DNA from: Cyanobacteria bacterium UBA8156
Lineage (GTDB): Bacteria; Cyanobacteriota; Cyanobacteriia; Pseudanabaenales; Pseudanabaenaceae
Direction of reading: 5' to 3'
DNA: 9,755 nt
Assembly (NCBI GenBank): GCA_003456125.1
Contig: DMPD01000099.1
Coordinates: forward strand, 1 to 9,755
A program made the position numbers and the translations under genes. Below the pieces are notes generated by a model. The model did no database searches. It had not been told where the DNA came from and saw only the letters and a list, made by a program, of their open reading frames with translations. The stretch's first letter is position 1; each line of letters opens with the position of its first letter. Positions 1-7,423 of the stretch are shown one piece after another.

Positions 1-2704
1 GGCGGGCGATCGCATCGGTTTGGACATTGAGACCTTTGCCAACCTGCGGGTGGGCGCTTTGCCGGCGGCCGCTTTTGTGAACGGCCCGGCCTTTACCGCC
101 GCCGAGCAGCGGGTGCGCTACGACGGCACGCGGTTGTTTTACGATCCCGACGGCAACGGGCCGGCGGGCGAGCAACTGTTGGCCACCTTCCAGGGCACTG
201 CTCCCACCTTAGCCGCCAGCGACATTGTGGTGACTTCGGCCAGCGGGGCGGCTTTCATTCTGGAGATTCTCCATGCCGGAGACTTGGAAGGGGGCGTGGC
301 TTCTTTGGGAGCGGGCGGCGCCGATAGCGGCAACGTACAACGGTTTTCGGCGGTGTTGAATGCCTTGCGCAACGATCCCCGTTACGAAAACACCGTCACC
401 GTAATTTCGGGCGATGCGTGGATTCCGGGGCCCTTTTTGGCCGCGAGTTCCGATGGTTCCGTTCAGTCCTTGTTTGGCGCGACGGGCAACGTGGCGGGTC
501 GGGGCGACGTGGCGATCATGAACGCTTTGGGCGTGCAGATGAATGTTTTTGGCAACCACGAATTTGATTTGGGCACCAACCAAATCACCAGCCAAATTGC
601 GCCGGCGGGGAACTTCCCCGGCTTGCGATCGCCCTATTTGAGCGCCAACCTGGATTTCAGCAACGACAGCGCGATTCGGGCCCGGGTCGTCAACGACGGT
701 CAGAATGGGGCCACTCTGCCCGCCGGCAGCATTGCCCGGTCAGCTTTTCTGGAAGTGGGGGGGGAACGCATTGGCTTTGTGGGGGCCACCACCCCAGCGT
801 TGCGATCGATTTCCAGTCCCGGAGCCACGCGGGTAGTGCCCGGCGATGCCGTCCAGCAGGCCCTCACCCCGGCCGAACTCCAAGCCTTGGCCGGAGAAGT
901 CCAAAAAGCCGTGGATGCTTTGACCGCCCAAGGCATCAACAAAATCGTACTGTTGTCCCACCTGCAAATTTACGCCAACGAAGCGGCTTTGGCCCCCTTG
1001 CTGCGGAACGTGGATGTCATTGTGGCGGGGGGCAACCACCGTCTGACCCTCGATGCCACCGATCGCCGCCGGTCGGAGTTTGGCGCCAACGATTTGGATT
1101 ATCCCGAATTTACGTTTGGGGCCGATGGCAAGCCCATGGCCATTGTGAACGCTGCTTCCAACTATTTGTATGTAGGTCGCTTGGCGATCGGGTTTGATGC
1201 GGAAGGCAACCTCCTGCCGGCTTCCTACAATCCCATCACCAACGGTGCCTTTCCCGCCGATGCCCAAGGGGTGCAGGAAGTGAACACAACGGCGAACGGG
1301 GCGGTGACCTTGGCGGGACAAGCGGTGCCCAATGCCGACGTGGTGGCCATCACCAATGCCATGCGGAGCGTGGTGCAGCAAAAAGACGGCAATGTTTTGG
1401 GGCAAACGGCAGTTTACCTCGACGGTCGCCGCAGCGAAGTGCGGGGGCAGGAAACCAACTTTGGCAACCTCACGGCCGATGCCAACCTGCAAGCGGTGCG
1501 GGCCAGCGATAGCAGCGCCGTTCTGTCGCTGAAAAACGGTGGTGGCATTCGCGATTCCATCGGTGCAATCCGGGGGGGACAAGGGGGTACCGAAATTCGC
1601 TTCCAGCCCCCTGCCGCCAACCCCACCTCGACACCGCCGAAGCCGGAAGGGGGCATTTCGCAACTGGACATCGAGAACTCCCTGCGCTTCAACAACGCCC
1701 TCAGTTTGGTGACGTTGGAAGCCCGGGAAGTGAAAGATGTGTTTGAGTTTGTGGTATCGGGCAGTCCCTTCAACCAAGGGCGCTTTGCCCAAATTGGCGG
1801 CATGGCCTACAGCTTTGACCTCAGCCAAACCAGTCGTACCGACTTGGGCACCGGCGCCCGGGTGCGCTCCTTGGCCATTTTGGACGACAACGGCAACGTG
1901 GTGGATGTGGTGGTGCAAAACGGTCAGTTGCAGGGCAACCCCAACCGGACGTTCCGTATGACCACCCTCAGTTTCTTGGCGGGCGGCGGCGACAGCTATC
2001 CCTTTGCCAGCTACAACGACGGGGTGCCCCTCAACCGCGTGGATCTCGATCCGGGCGCTTCGGGAGATTTCAACGCGGCCAACCGGGAGCAACGGGCTTT
2101 GGCGGATTACCTGCGGGTGAATTTCCCCGTGGGCACCCCCTACACCGCCCCCACGATCGCCGGCGGTGCGGATTTGCCGCCCGCTCAAGATACCCGGATT
2201 CAGAACGTGGCCCAACGGCAGGACACGGTGCTCAATCCCGACCCGGCCACCCGCGCCACCGCCGTGTTCAAGGTGACGGGCAACGACACCATCACCGGCA
2301 ATGCCAACGACAACGTGTTGCTGGGTTATGCCGGCAACGACCTTATCAACGGCGGCGCTGGCAATGACATTTTGGCGGGCGGCAGTGGTCAAGATACCTT
2401 GACCGGCGGCGCCGGCGATGACCTGTTTGTGTATGCAGGTCTTCAAGAGCTGCGTACCGGCGTGGCCACGGCCGATGTGGTGGCGGATTTTGGCACGGGC
2501 AACGATCGCCTGCGGGTGGCCCGGGCGATCGCCTCGGTCTTTGGTACCGCCAACGGCAACCTGAATGTAGCCGCTTCGCCGGCGGGGGCTGTAGTCTACG
2601 TCGAAGATGCAACCCCGGGCTTGGGTGGTAACGAACGGGTATTGGCGGTATTGTCGGGCTTCAACGCCAGCGGCTTCACGGCCAACAACGTCCAGTTCTT
2701 CTAA
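1..2704 (+). CDS. Secreted 5'-nucleotidase/alkaline-phosphatase-like metallophosphoesterase with RTX repeats (5' end missing)
   Basis: This is a calcineurin-type metallophosphoesterase joined to a 5'-nucleotidase C-terminal domain and RTX calcium-binding repeats. It probably releases phosphate from organic esters outside the cell. The frame is open to the left edge, so the TTG at 20 is not a credible start. Residues below count that TTG codon as 1. Residues 1-75 resemble the module that follows an RTX block. The catalytic domain shows HAGDLEGG (85-92), GD (131-132), GNHEFD (178-183), SHLQIY (313-318) and GGNHR (337-341). The nucleotidase C-terminal domain shows [11 protein letters not shown] (478-488), NGGGIR (506-511) and [11 protein letters not shown] (652-662). 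Five to six RTX nonapeptides span about 754-807, followed by about 90 residues ending in NNVQFF. No signal peptide is visible in the part seen. RTX proteins normally leave by type I secretion, so export by that route is inferred. Family is confident; substrate is not. Confidence 0.9.
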   Translation, partial: AGDRIGLDIETFANLRVGALPAAAFVNGPAFTAAEQRVRYDGTRLFYDPDGNGPAGEQLLATFQGTAPTLAASDIVVTSASGAAFILEILHAGDLEGGVASLGAGGADSGNVQRFSAVLNALRNDPRYENTVTVISGDAWIPGPFLAASSDGSVQSLFGATGNVAGRGDVAIMNALGVQMNVFGNHEFDLGTNQITSQIAPAGNFPGLRSPYLSANLDFSNDSAIRARVVNDGQNGATLPAGSIARSAFLEVGGERIGFVGATTPALRSISSPGATRVVPGDAVQQALTPAELQALAGEVQKAVDALTAQGINKIVLLSHLQIYANEAALAPLLRNVDVIVAGGNHRLTLDATDRRRSEFGANDLDYPEFTFGADGKPMAIVNAASNYLYVGRLAIGFDAEGNLLPASYNPITNGAFPADAQGVQEVNTTANGAVTLAGQAVPNADVVAITNAMRSVVQQKDGNVLGQTAVYLDGRRSEVRGQETNFGNLTADANLQAVRASDSSAVLSLKNGGGIRDSIGAIRGGQGGTEIRFQPPAANPTSTPPKPEGGISQLDIENSLRFNNALSLVTLEAREVKDVFEFVVSGSPFNQGRFAQIGGMAYSFDLSQTSRTDLGTGARVRSLAILDDNGNVVDVVVQNGQLQGNPNRTFRMTTLSFLAGGGDSYPFASYNDGVPLNRVDLDPGASGDFNAANREQRALADYLRVNFPVGTPYTAPTIAGGADLPPAQDTRIQNVAQRQDTVLNPDPATRATAVFKVTGNDTITGNANDNVLLGYAGNDLINGGAGNDILAGGSGQDTLTGGAGDDLFVYAGLQELRTGVATADVVADFGTGNDRLRVARAIASVFGTANGNLNVAASPAGAVVYVEDATPGLGGNERVLAVLSGFNASGFTANNVQFF
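2279..2440 (+). repeat. RTX (haemolysin-type) calcium-binding nonapeptide block
   Basis: These bases encode consecutive nonapeptides of the form G-G-x-G-(N/D)-D-x-hydrophobic-x: [45 protein letters not shown], then GDDLFVYAG closing the block. In known RTX proteins such repeats fold into a calcium-bound parallel beta-roll after secretion through a type I exporter. No exporter genes are visible here. The second unit is degenerate (NDNVLLGYA). Confidence 0.9.
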
Positions 2705-2727
2705 TTCCTGACCACTTTGGGGCGAGA

Positions 2728-2759
2728 GGGTCTGAGGTCACCACCTCGGGCCCTTTTTT
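2728..2759 (+). terminator. Rho-independent terminator of the RTX phosphatase gene
   Basis: An 11-bp stem pairs GGGTCTGAGGT (2728-2738) with ACCTCGGGCCC (2743-2753), including two G-U wobbles. The loop is CACC, and six T residues follow at 2754-2759. It lies 24 bases after the phosphatase stop codon and before the DUF29 promoter region, so it separates the two transcription units. Confidence 0.88.
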
Positions 2760-2760
2760 G

Positions 2761-2788
2761 TGGTCAACCTCGCAAATCCCGATAAAAT
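2761..2788 (+). promoter_or_regulatory. Candidate promoter of the DUF29 pair
   Basis: A -35-like TGGTCA (2761-2766, four of six matches to TTGACA) stands 16 bases before a -10-like TAAAAT (2783-2788, five of six matches to TATAAT). It falls between the upstream terminator and the first DUF29 start. This is assigned by pattern only. Confidence 0.35.
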
Positions 2789-2812
2789 AGACCACTAGCG
2801 AGGGGGTAGGCC

Positions 2813-3247
2813 ATGGCCGATACGCTTTACGATACCGATTTTGGGTTGTGGATCGACGACACGGTGGCCAAGCTCCGGGCCGGTCGCTATGACGAGGTGG
2901 ATTGGGAAAATGCGATTGAAGAGTTGGTAGCCATGGGCAAAAGCCAGCGTCAGGCCCTCCGGCGTCGCCTTGAAGTGCTGCTGGAACACCTCCTGAAGCG
3001 CTGTTACCTCGCCAACGCCTACGACAACCGCGGCTGGGAGCTAACCATTAAAGAGCAGCGCAAAGAAATTTGGCATCTCCTGGAAGATTCCCCCAGTCTG
3101 CGCCCTTACCTCCAGGAAATTTTGCCCCGGGTTTGGGCAGAAGCCCTGACCGATGTGCGCGATCGCTATCCGATGGCGGCCTTGCCCAAGCATTATCCCT
3201 TCCCAAGCGACATTGAGTCCCTGTTGCAGGAGGTACTGTGGCCATGA
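2813..3247 (+). CDS. DUF29 family protein, first copy
   Basis: A 144-residue protein of the DUF29 family, which is abundant in cyanobacteria and has no established function. Recognisable features are the N-terminal TLYDTDFGLW (4-13), then AKLRAG, GKSQR, LLEHLLKR, RGWE and DSPSLR. The sequence is predicted largely helical and acidic/basic mixed, with no signal peptide or membrane segment, so it is probably cytoplasmic. The ATG at 2813 follows an AGGGGGT ribosome site (2801-2807) by five bases. Its stop codon overlaps the ATG of a second, clearly homologous DUF29 gene, so the two were probably produced by tandem duplication and are translated together. Confidence 0.9.
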   Translation: MADTLYDTDFGLWIDDTVAKLRAGRYDEVDWENAIEELVAMGKSQRQALRRRLEVLLEHLLKRCYLANAYDNRGWELTIKEQRKEIWHLLEDSPSLRPYLQEILPRVWAEALTDVRDRYPMAALPKHYPFPSDIESLLQEVLWP

Positions 3248-3681
3248 CCCTCTACGATCGCGATTTTGTGTTGTGGACGGAAGACACCATGGCCAAACTC
3301 AGAGCCGGGGATTTTGCCCAGGTGGACATGGCGCATTTGCTAGAGGAGGTAGACGGTTTGGGTAAAAGTCAGCGCCATGCGATGCGTAGTTTGTGGCGGC
3401 GGCTGCTCGAACACCTGCTGAAGCGCTGTTGCGTGCCCTTTCCCGAATGCTATCGCGGTTGGGAAAAAGAGATTCGGAACTTCCGCAACGACATCGAAGA
3501 CCTGCTGGCGGATTCCCCGAGCCTCAGAGGAACCATTGCCGAAAACTTGCCCACAGTTTTCCACAAAGCCCTGGCTACCGTACAGGAGGAATATCCCCAA
3601 ATCGAGTTTCCGGATACCTGGCTGATGACCTACAGCATCGAGGAGCTGTTGACTCAGCCCATTTGGGAAAAGAAAGCGTGA
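3244..3681 (+). CDS. DUF29 family protein, second copy
   Basis: A 145-residue DUF29 protein that aligns with its upstream neighbour over the whole length. About half of positions are identical by eye, including TLYD, AKLRAG, GKSQR, LLEHLLKRC, RGWE and DSPSLR. The function of the family is unknown. The chosen ATG overlaps the previous stop as ATGA and lies nine bases after AGGAGGT (3228-3234), which suggests translational coupling. A GTG two codons earlier (3238) is the exact homologue of the first copy's ATG and gives MAMTLYDRDF against MADTLYDTDF. It would sit only three bases from the ribosome site, so I prefer ATG, but the start is not settled. The gene ends three bases before a convergent small ORF. 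Confidence 0.88.
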   Translation: MTLYDRDFVLWTEDTMAKLRAGDFAQVDMAHLLEEVDGLGKSQRHAMRSLWRRLLEHLLKRCCVPFPECYRGWEKEIRNFRNDIEDLLADSPSLRGTIAENLPTVFHKALATVQEEYPQIEFPDTWLMTYSIEELLTQPIWEKKA

Positions 3682-3684
3682 CCT

Positions 3685-3870
3685 TTAATCCTCGTTGTTT
3701 TGGAACAGACTCAACAACGGGAAACAGGCCCCAAAACAGGAAGCGATCGCCGCCACCCCTCCAAAAATAGGAGGCGCTTGCACCGTACTGACCACCGCAT
3801 CGGCCGCCATGGGCAGCGTCACCAGCAGCACACAGGACAGACCCAATCGCACAACGAGCTTTTCCAACAC
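3685..3870 (-). CDS. Hypothetical small secreted or membrane peptide
   Basis: A 61-residue ORF of unknown function. The N-terminus looks like a signal peptide: charged MLEKLVVR, a hydrophobic core about 9-19, then AADA near 22-25 as a possible cleavage site. A second hydrophobic stretch at about 34-53 contains two cysteines (ASCFGAC) and a short polar tail ends in NNED. The GTG start is preceded by GGAGG on the minus strand, ten bases away, which supports real translation. Codon choice (frequent GTG, GCG, ATC, TTG) resembles the neighbours. It converges on the second DUF29 gene with a three-base gap. I recognise no family, and a chance ORF cannot be excluded. Confidence 0.42.
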   Translation of the reverse strand: MLEKLVVRLGLSCVLLVTLPMAADAVVSTVQAPPIFGGVAAIASCFGACFPLLSLFQNNED

Positions 3871-3950
3871 GGTTGTTTTGCCTCCGCTATCTACATCAAC
3901 TTGGGAATGCGCCGGGGTTGCTTAGGTTGCTCTTCTGAGATTAGAAACCT

Positions 3951-4011
3951 ATTCAAGGGAAAATAGTATATTTGGGCACAACTTTTAATTACAAATTGTG
4001 CATTCAAGGGA
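3951..4011. repeat. 10-bp direct repeat upstream of clpB
   Basis: ATTCAAGGGA occurs at 3951-3960 and again at 4002-4011, 51 bases apart. Each copy is followed by TTTGGG, after ten bases in the first and directly in the second. The region is much richer in A and T than the rest of the window. A role as a regulator site is only a guess. Confidence 0.3.
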
Positions 4012-4027
4012 TTTGGGTTGGATTGCC

Positions 4028-4033
4028 TATAAT
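4028..4033 (+). promoter_or_regulatory. Candidate -10 box of the clpB promoter
   Basis: A perfect TATAAT lies 28 bases before the clpB ATG, predicting a transcript start near 4040 and a leader of about 22 bases. No good -35 is found at 16-18 bases upstream, so an activator or an unusual promoter class would be needed. I see no CIRCE inverted repeat (TTAGCACTC-N9-GAGTGCTAA) here. Confidence 0.45.
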
Positions 4034-4061
4034 GGGGGGGCGGGTCAAACGTAGACAGGGC

Positions 4062-6764
4062 ATGCATCCAACCGATCCCAACCGATTTACGGAAAAAATG
4101 TGGGCGGCGATCGTCCAATCCCAGGAAATTGCCCGGCAAGCCCAGCAGCAAGAATTAAACGTTGAGCATCTGGTGGTGTCTCTGTGGCAGCAACCCAGCC
4201 TGTTTCGGGAGGGGTTGCAGGGGTGCGGCGTGGATGGCGACAAATTCTTAAAACAAGTGGAAGATTTTGGGCGATCGCAACCCAAGGTGGCCAATCCCGA
4301 CCCGTTGTATTTGGGGCGGGCGTTGGATGTGTGGTTGGATCGGGCGGAGGCGTTGCGGTTGCAGTGGGGCGATCGCTACTTGGCGGCGGAGCATTTGTTG
4401 GCGCTGTGGCCGGAGGAAGAGCGGTTGGGGCGGCGGTTGTGCCGGACGTGGGGGATCGAGCGGGGGACAGTGGAGAGCACCATCCAGAAACTGCGGGGGA
4501 GTCAAACCGTGCAGGATCGGGCCCCGGAAAGCAAGTATGCCGCCCTCGAGAAATACGGGCGAGATTTGACGGCCGCGGCGGCCGCGGGCAAACTGGATCC
4601 CACCATTGGTCGAGACGAAGAAATGCGGCGGGTGATTCAGGTCTTGTCGCGGCGCACCAAAAACAACCCGGTGTTGATTGGGGAGCCCGGTGTGGGCAAA
4701 ACGGCGATCGTGGAGGGGTTGGCCCGGCGGATTGTGGAAGGGGATGTGCCGGAGTCGTTGCAGGGGCGGCAGTTGGTAGCCCTGGATCTGGGGAGTTTGG
4801 TGGCGGGGGCCAAGTACCGGGGGGAATTTGAAGAGCGGCTCAAAGCCGTGCTCAAAGAAGTGATGGGGGCCAACGGCGGCATCATCCTGTTTATCGACGA
4901 GCTGCATACGGTGGTGGGGGCCGGCGCGCCCCAGGGGGCGATGGATGCCAGCAACCTGCTCAAGCCGCTGTTGGCCCGGGGGGAACTGCGGTGCATTGGG
5001 GCGACCACCCTGGACGAATACCGGCAACACATCGAAAAGGATGCCGCGTTAGAGCGGCGGTTTCAGCAGGTGTATGTGGCGCCCCCTACGGTCACCGACA
5101 CGATTTCGATTTTGCGGGGTCTCAAGGAGCGCTACGAAGTGCACCACGGGGTGCGCATTGCCGATGGGGCCCTGATTGCGGCGGCGACCCTCTCCAACCG
5201 CTACATCAGCGATCGCTTTTTGCCGGACAAAGCCATTGACCTGGTGGACGAAGCGGCGGCCAAGCTGCGGATGGAAATCACCGCCAAGCCCATCGCTCTG
5301 GACGAATTGGATCGGCGGCTGTTGCAACTGGAGATGGAGCGGCTGTCGTTGAAGCCGGACGAAGAAGCGGCTTTGAGCGATCGCCTGGAGCGCAACGGGG
5401 TTTTGACCTATCGCTCGCCGGCGGCGGAAGCGACGATGGCCCGGTTGGCCCATCTGGATCAAGAAATTGCGGCGGTGCGCACCCAGCAGGAAGCCCTGCA
5501 AGCCCGGTGGCAATCCGAGAAAGAGATTATTGAGCGGGTGCGATCGCTCAAGGGGGAGATCGATCCCATCAAACAGCAGATTGCCCAGGCAGAGCGGGAA
5601 TTTGATTTGAACCGGGCGGCGGAGCTGAAATACAAAACCCTGGCGGTGTTGGAGAAGGAACTGGACGAAGCGGAGTCGGCCATGGCCCGGTTGCGGCAGG
5701 ATCGGGCGGCGATTTTTCGGGAGCAGGTAACCGAGAACGACATTGCCGAGGTGGTGGCCCGGTGGACGGGAATACCGGTCACCAATTTGTTGGCATCGGA
5801 GCGGCAAAAATTATTGACCTTGGAAACCCATTTGCACGAGCGGGTGGTGGGTCAGGAGGAAGCGGTGACGGCGGTGGCAGCGGCGATCCGGCGGGCGCGG
5901 GCCAACCTCAAGGATCCCAACCGACCCATCGGTTCCTTTTTGTTTTTGGGGCCGACGGGGGTGGGCAAAACCGAGTTGGCGCGGGCGTTGGCGGCTTTTC
6001 TCTTTGACGACGAAAGCGCCATGGTGCGGCTGGACATGTCGGAATACATGGAAAAGCACTCGGTGTCGCGGTTGATTGGCGCACCGCCGGGGTATGTGGG
6101 CTACGAAGAAGGGGGGCAATTTTCGGAGGCGGTGCGGCGGCGGCCCTACGCGGTGGTGTTGTTCGACGAAATCGAGAAGGCCCATCCCGATGTGTTCAAC
6201 CTGTTGTTGCAGGTGTTGGACGAGGGACGGCTCACCGATAGCCAGGGGCGCACCATCGATTGCAAAAACATCGTGGCGATCGCCACCAGCAATTTGGGCA
6301 GCGAGTTGTTGTTGAACCTCGGAGAAGAGCGGGCGGAGGAGGCGCGGGCCGAGGTCATGGCGCTGCTGCCCCAGACCTTCCGGCCGGAATTTCTAAACCG
6401 GTTGGATGAGATTGTGTTGTTCCATCCGTTGGGACGCGATCGCATTGCCCAGGTGGCCGCCAAACAAATCCAGCACTTGGCAGCGCGGTTGGTGGCCCAA
6501 AACATCACCTTGGCCCTGACCCCAGAGGCCTACGCACGGTTGGCGGATTTGGGGTACGACCCGCAGTATGGGGCCCGGCCCCTCAAGCGGGCGATTCAAC
6601 GGCATTTAGAGAACCCCTTGGCGATTTTGTTGTTGGCGGGAGATTGTCAACCCGGCGATACCCTCACAGTGGACATCGATCCGACCGGCACCGGCTTTCG
6701 TTTTGTCCCGGCGAGGGACGAGGGCACCGGCCTTTTAGAGATGGGTGGTATCCGTCAGGGTTAG
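4062..6764 (+). CDS. clpB: ATP-dependent disaggregase ClpB (Hsp100), possibly the ClpB2 type
   Basis: ClpB is a hexameric AAA+ chaperone that, with DnaK, pulls polypeptides out of aggregates in the cytoplasm. This copy has 900 residues. The Clp N domain covers about 1-150. AAA domain 1 has Walker A GEPGVGKT (207-214), pore loop KYRGEF (251-256), Walker B ILFIDE (275-280) and ALERRF (329-334). The coiled-coil middle domain spans about 385-550. AAA domain 2 has Walker A GPTGVGKT (630-637), pore loop GYVGYEEG (677-684), Walker B VVLFDE (698-703) and sensor-2 GARPLKR (837-843). The ATG at 4062 gives [12 protein letters not shown], matching family N-termini; the open frame upstream to TTG 3972 is not coding. 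The ribosome site is weak (ACAGGG, 4055-4060). Cyanobacteria carry two clpB genes. The length near 900 and the longer middle domain suggest ClpB2, but this is inferred from memory of family lengths. Confidence 0.96.
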   Translation: MHPTDPNRFTEKMWAAIVQSQEIARQAQQQELNVEHLVVSLWQQPSLFREGLQGCGVDGDKFLKQVEDFGRSQPKVANPDPLYLGRALDVWLDRAEALRLQWGDRYLAAEHLLALWPEEERLGRRLCRTWGIERGTVESTIQKLRGSQTVQDRAPESKYAALEKYGRDLTAAAAAGKLDPTIGRDEEMRRVIQVLSRRTKNNPVLIGEPGVGKTAIVEGLARRIVEGDVPESLQGRQLVALDLGSLVAGAKYRGEFEERLKAVLKEVMGANGGIILFIDELHTVVGAGAPQGAMDASNLLKPLLARGELRCIGATTLDEYRQHIEKDAALERRFQQVYVAPPTVTDTISILRGLKERYEVHHGVRIADGALIAAATLSNRYISDRFLPDKAIDLVDEAAAKLRMEITAKPIALDELDRRLLQLEMERLSLKPDEEAALSDRLERNGVLTYRSPAAEATMARLAHLDQEIAAVRTQQEALQARWQSEKEIIERVRSLKGEIDPIKQQIAQAEREFDLNRAAELKYKTLAVLEKELDEAESAMARLRQDRAAIFREQVTENDIAEVVARWTGIPVTNLLASERQKLLTLETHLHERVVGQEEAVTAVAAAIRRARANLKDPNRPIGSFLFLGPTGVGKTELARALAAFLFDDESAMVRLDMSEYMEKHSVSRLIGAPPGYVGYEEGGQFSEAVRRRPYAVVLFDEIEKAHPDVFNLLLQVLDEGRLTDSQGRTIDCKNIVAIATSNLGSELLLNLGEERAEEARAEVMALLPQTFRPEFLNRLDEIVLFHPLGRDRIAQVAAKQIQHLAARLVAQNITLALTPEAYARLADLGYDPQYGARPLKRAIQRHLENPLAILLLAGDCQPGDTLTVDIDPTGTGFRFVPARDEGTGLLEMGGIRQG

Positions 6765-7334
6765 CACCTGCCAGCAATCGCTCCCTTTTTGGAGGTGGGA
6801 GAGGGAGCACAGGGGCACCTTCACCGGCGGCACCGTGGGTACCAGACCGGAGATGGCGCCAAACACCGACCGTTCGTGGCCAACCCACAGTTGGTTTTCC
6901 GGCAGCGCGGCCAAGCGTTGGGCCGTGGCGGCGGTGCGGGTCAACAAATCGGTTTCGGTTTCGGGATAGACGGCCGTGGCCGGGGAACAGTACGCCAAAT
7001 CAATCGGGAAGTGGGCGGCTAAGGCAGTAGCCGAGAGGCGGGCAGGGTTAGCAGGCATCCAATCCGGGTGCAGCCATTCCCCCAAACCCGGTTCCAGGCG
7101 GATGGACACTCCCAAGACCGCGGCGATCGCCGCGGCCGTTTGGACGGTGCGCAGGAACGGGGAGGCATAGATGCGGTGGATGGGCGCCGCCGCGAGACGT
7201 TGGGCCAGGGCGCGGGCCTGTTGCCACCCGTCGGCCGAAAGGGGCGGATCGTAGGGGCGATCGGCGGTCTCGAACCAGCGGGGATCGACAAAATCCTGGC
7301 GGTTGGCGTGGCGAGCAATCCAAAGCTGGGGCAT
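6735..7334 (-). CDS. Histidine phosphatase family protein (phosphoglycerate-mutase-like)
   Basis: A 199-residue clade-1 histidine phosphatase. All core residues are visible: R8-H9 in ARHAN, with His 9 as the phospho-accepting residue; R62 in [10 protein letters not shown]; the likely acid E86 in GLGEWL; and H153 in VGHE. The usual RHG is RHA here. The stretch [19 protein letters not shown] after the active site is typical. No signal peptide or membrane segment is seen, so the enzyme is probably cytoplasmic. Members act on very varied phosphoesters, and the sequence does not reveal this one's substrate. The ATG at 7334 is the family-consistent start; the ribosome site is poor. The gene converges on clpB and its last nine codons and stop overlap the clpB 3' end by 30 bp. 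It is divergent from the pentapeptide-repeat gene, with 89 bp between them. Confidence 0.92.
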   Translation of the reverse strand: MPQLWIARHANRQDFVDPRWFETADRPYDPPLSADGWQQARALAQRLAAAPIHRIYASPFLRTVQTAAAIAAVLGVSIRLEPGLGEWLHPDWMPANPARLSATALAAHFPIDLAYCSPATAVYPETETDLLTRTAATAQRLAALPENQLWVGHERSVFGAISGLVPTVPPVKVPLCSLSHLQKGSDCWQVLTLTDTTHL

Positions 7335-7423
7335 GGCATCACCGCAAATTTGACCCCATTGTCACCGAATTTGGGGACGACCCGTTCTAAAATTAAGCGT
7401 ACCCACCTGCCAAAAAACGCAAC

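Noticed and set aside
740..2446. Long minus-strand open frame (568 codons) opposite the phosphatase
   Set aside because: It mirrors a GC-rich coding gene with clear motifs on the plus strand, has low-complexity His/Gly/Val-rich content and shows no family features.
83..2612. A DNA-level direct repeat between the phosphatase N-terminal module and its C-terminus
   Set aside because: The resemblance is only at the protein level and loose; I see no long matching DNA.
3695..3966. Two plus-strand ORFs between the DUF29 pair and clpB
   Set aside because: Their translations are polar and featureless and oppose the better-supported minus-strand small ORF; no convincing ribosome sites.
3972..4061. 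N-terminal extension of ClpB from TTG 3972
   Set aside because: It includes the TATAAT box, does not match family N-termini, and the ATG at 4062 gives the standard start.
4248..5807. Long minus-strand open frames opposite clpB
   Set aside because: Pro/Gln/Arg-rich translations with no motifs, explained by third-position GC bias of clpB.
7341..7393. Palindrome CAAATTTG (7345-7352) and the TTGTCA ... TAAAAT pair as a divergent promoter or operator
   Set aside because: The -35/-10 spacing would be 23 bases and an 8-bp palindrome is expected by chance; not strong enough to call.
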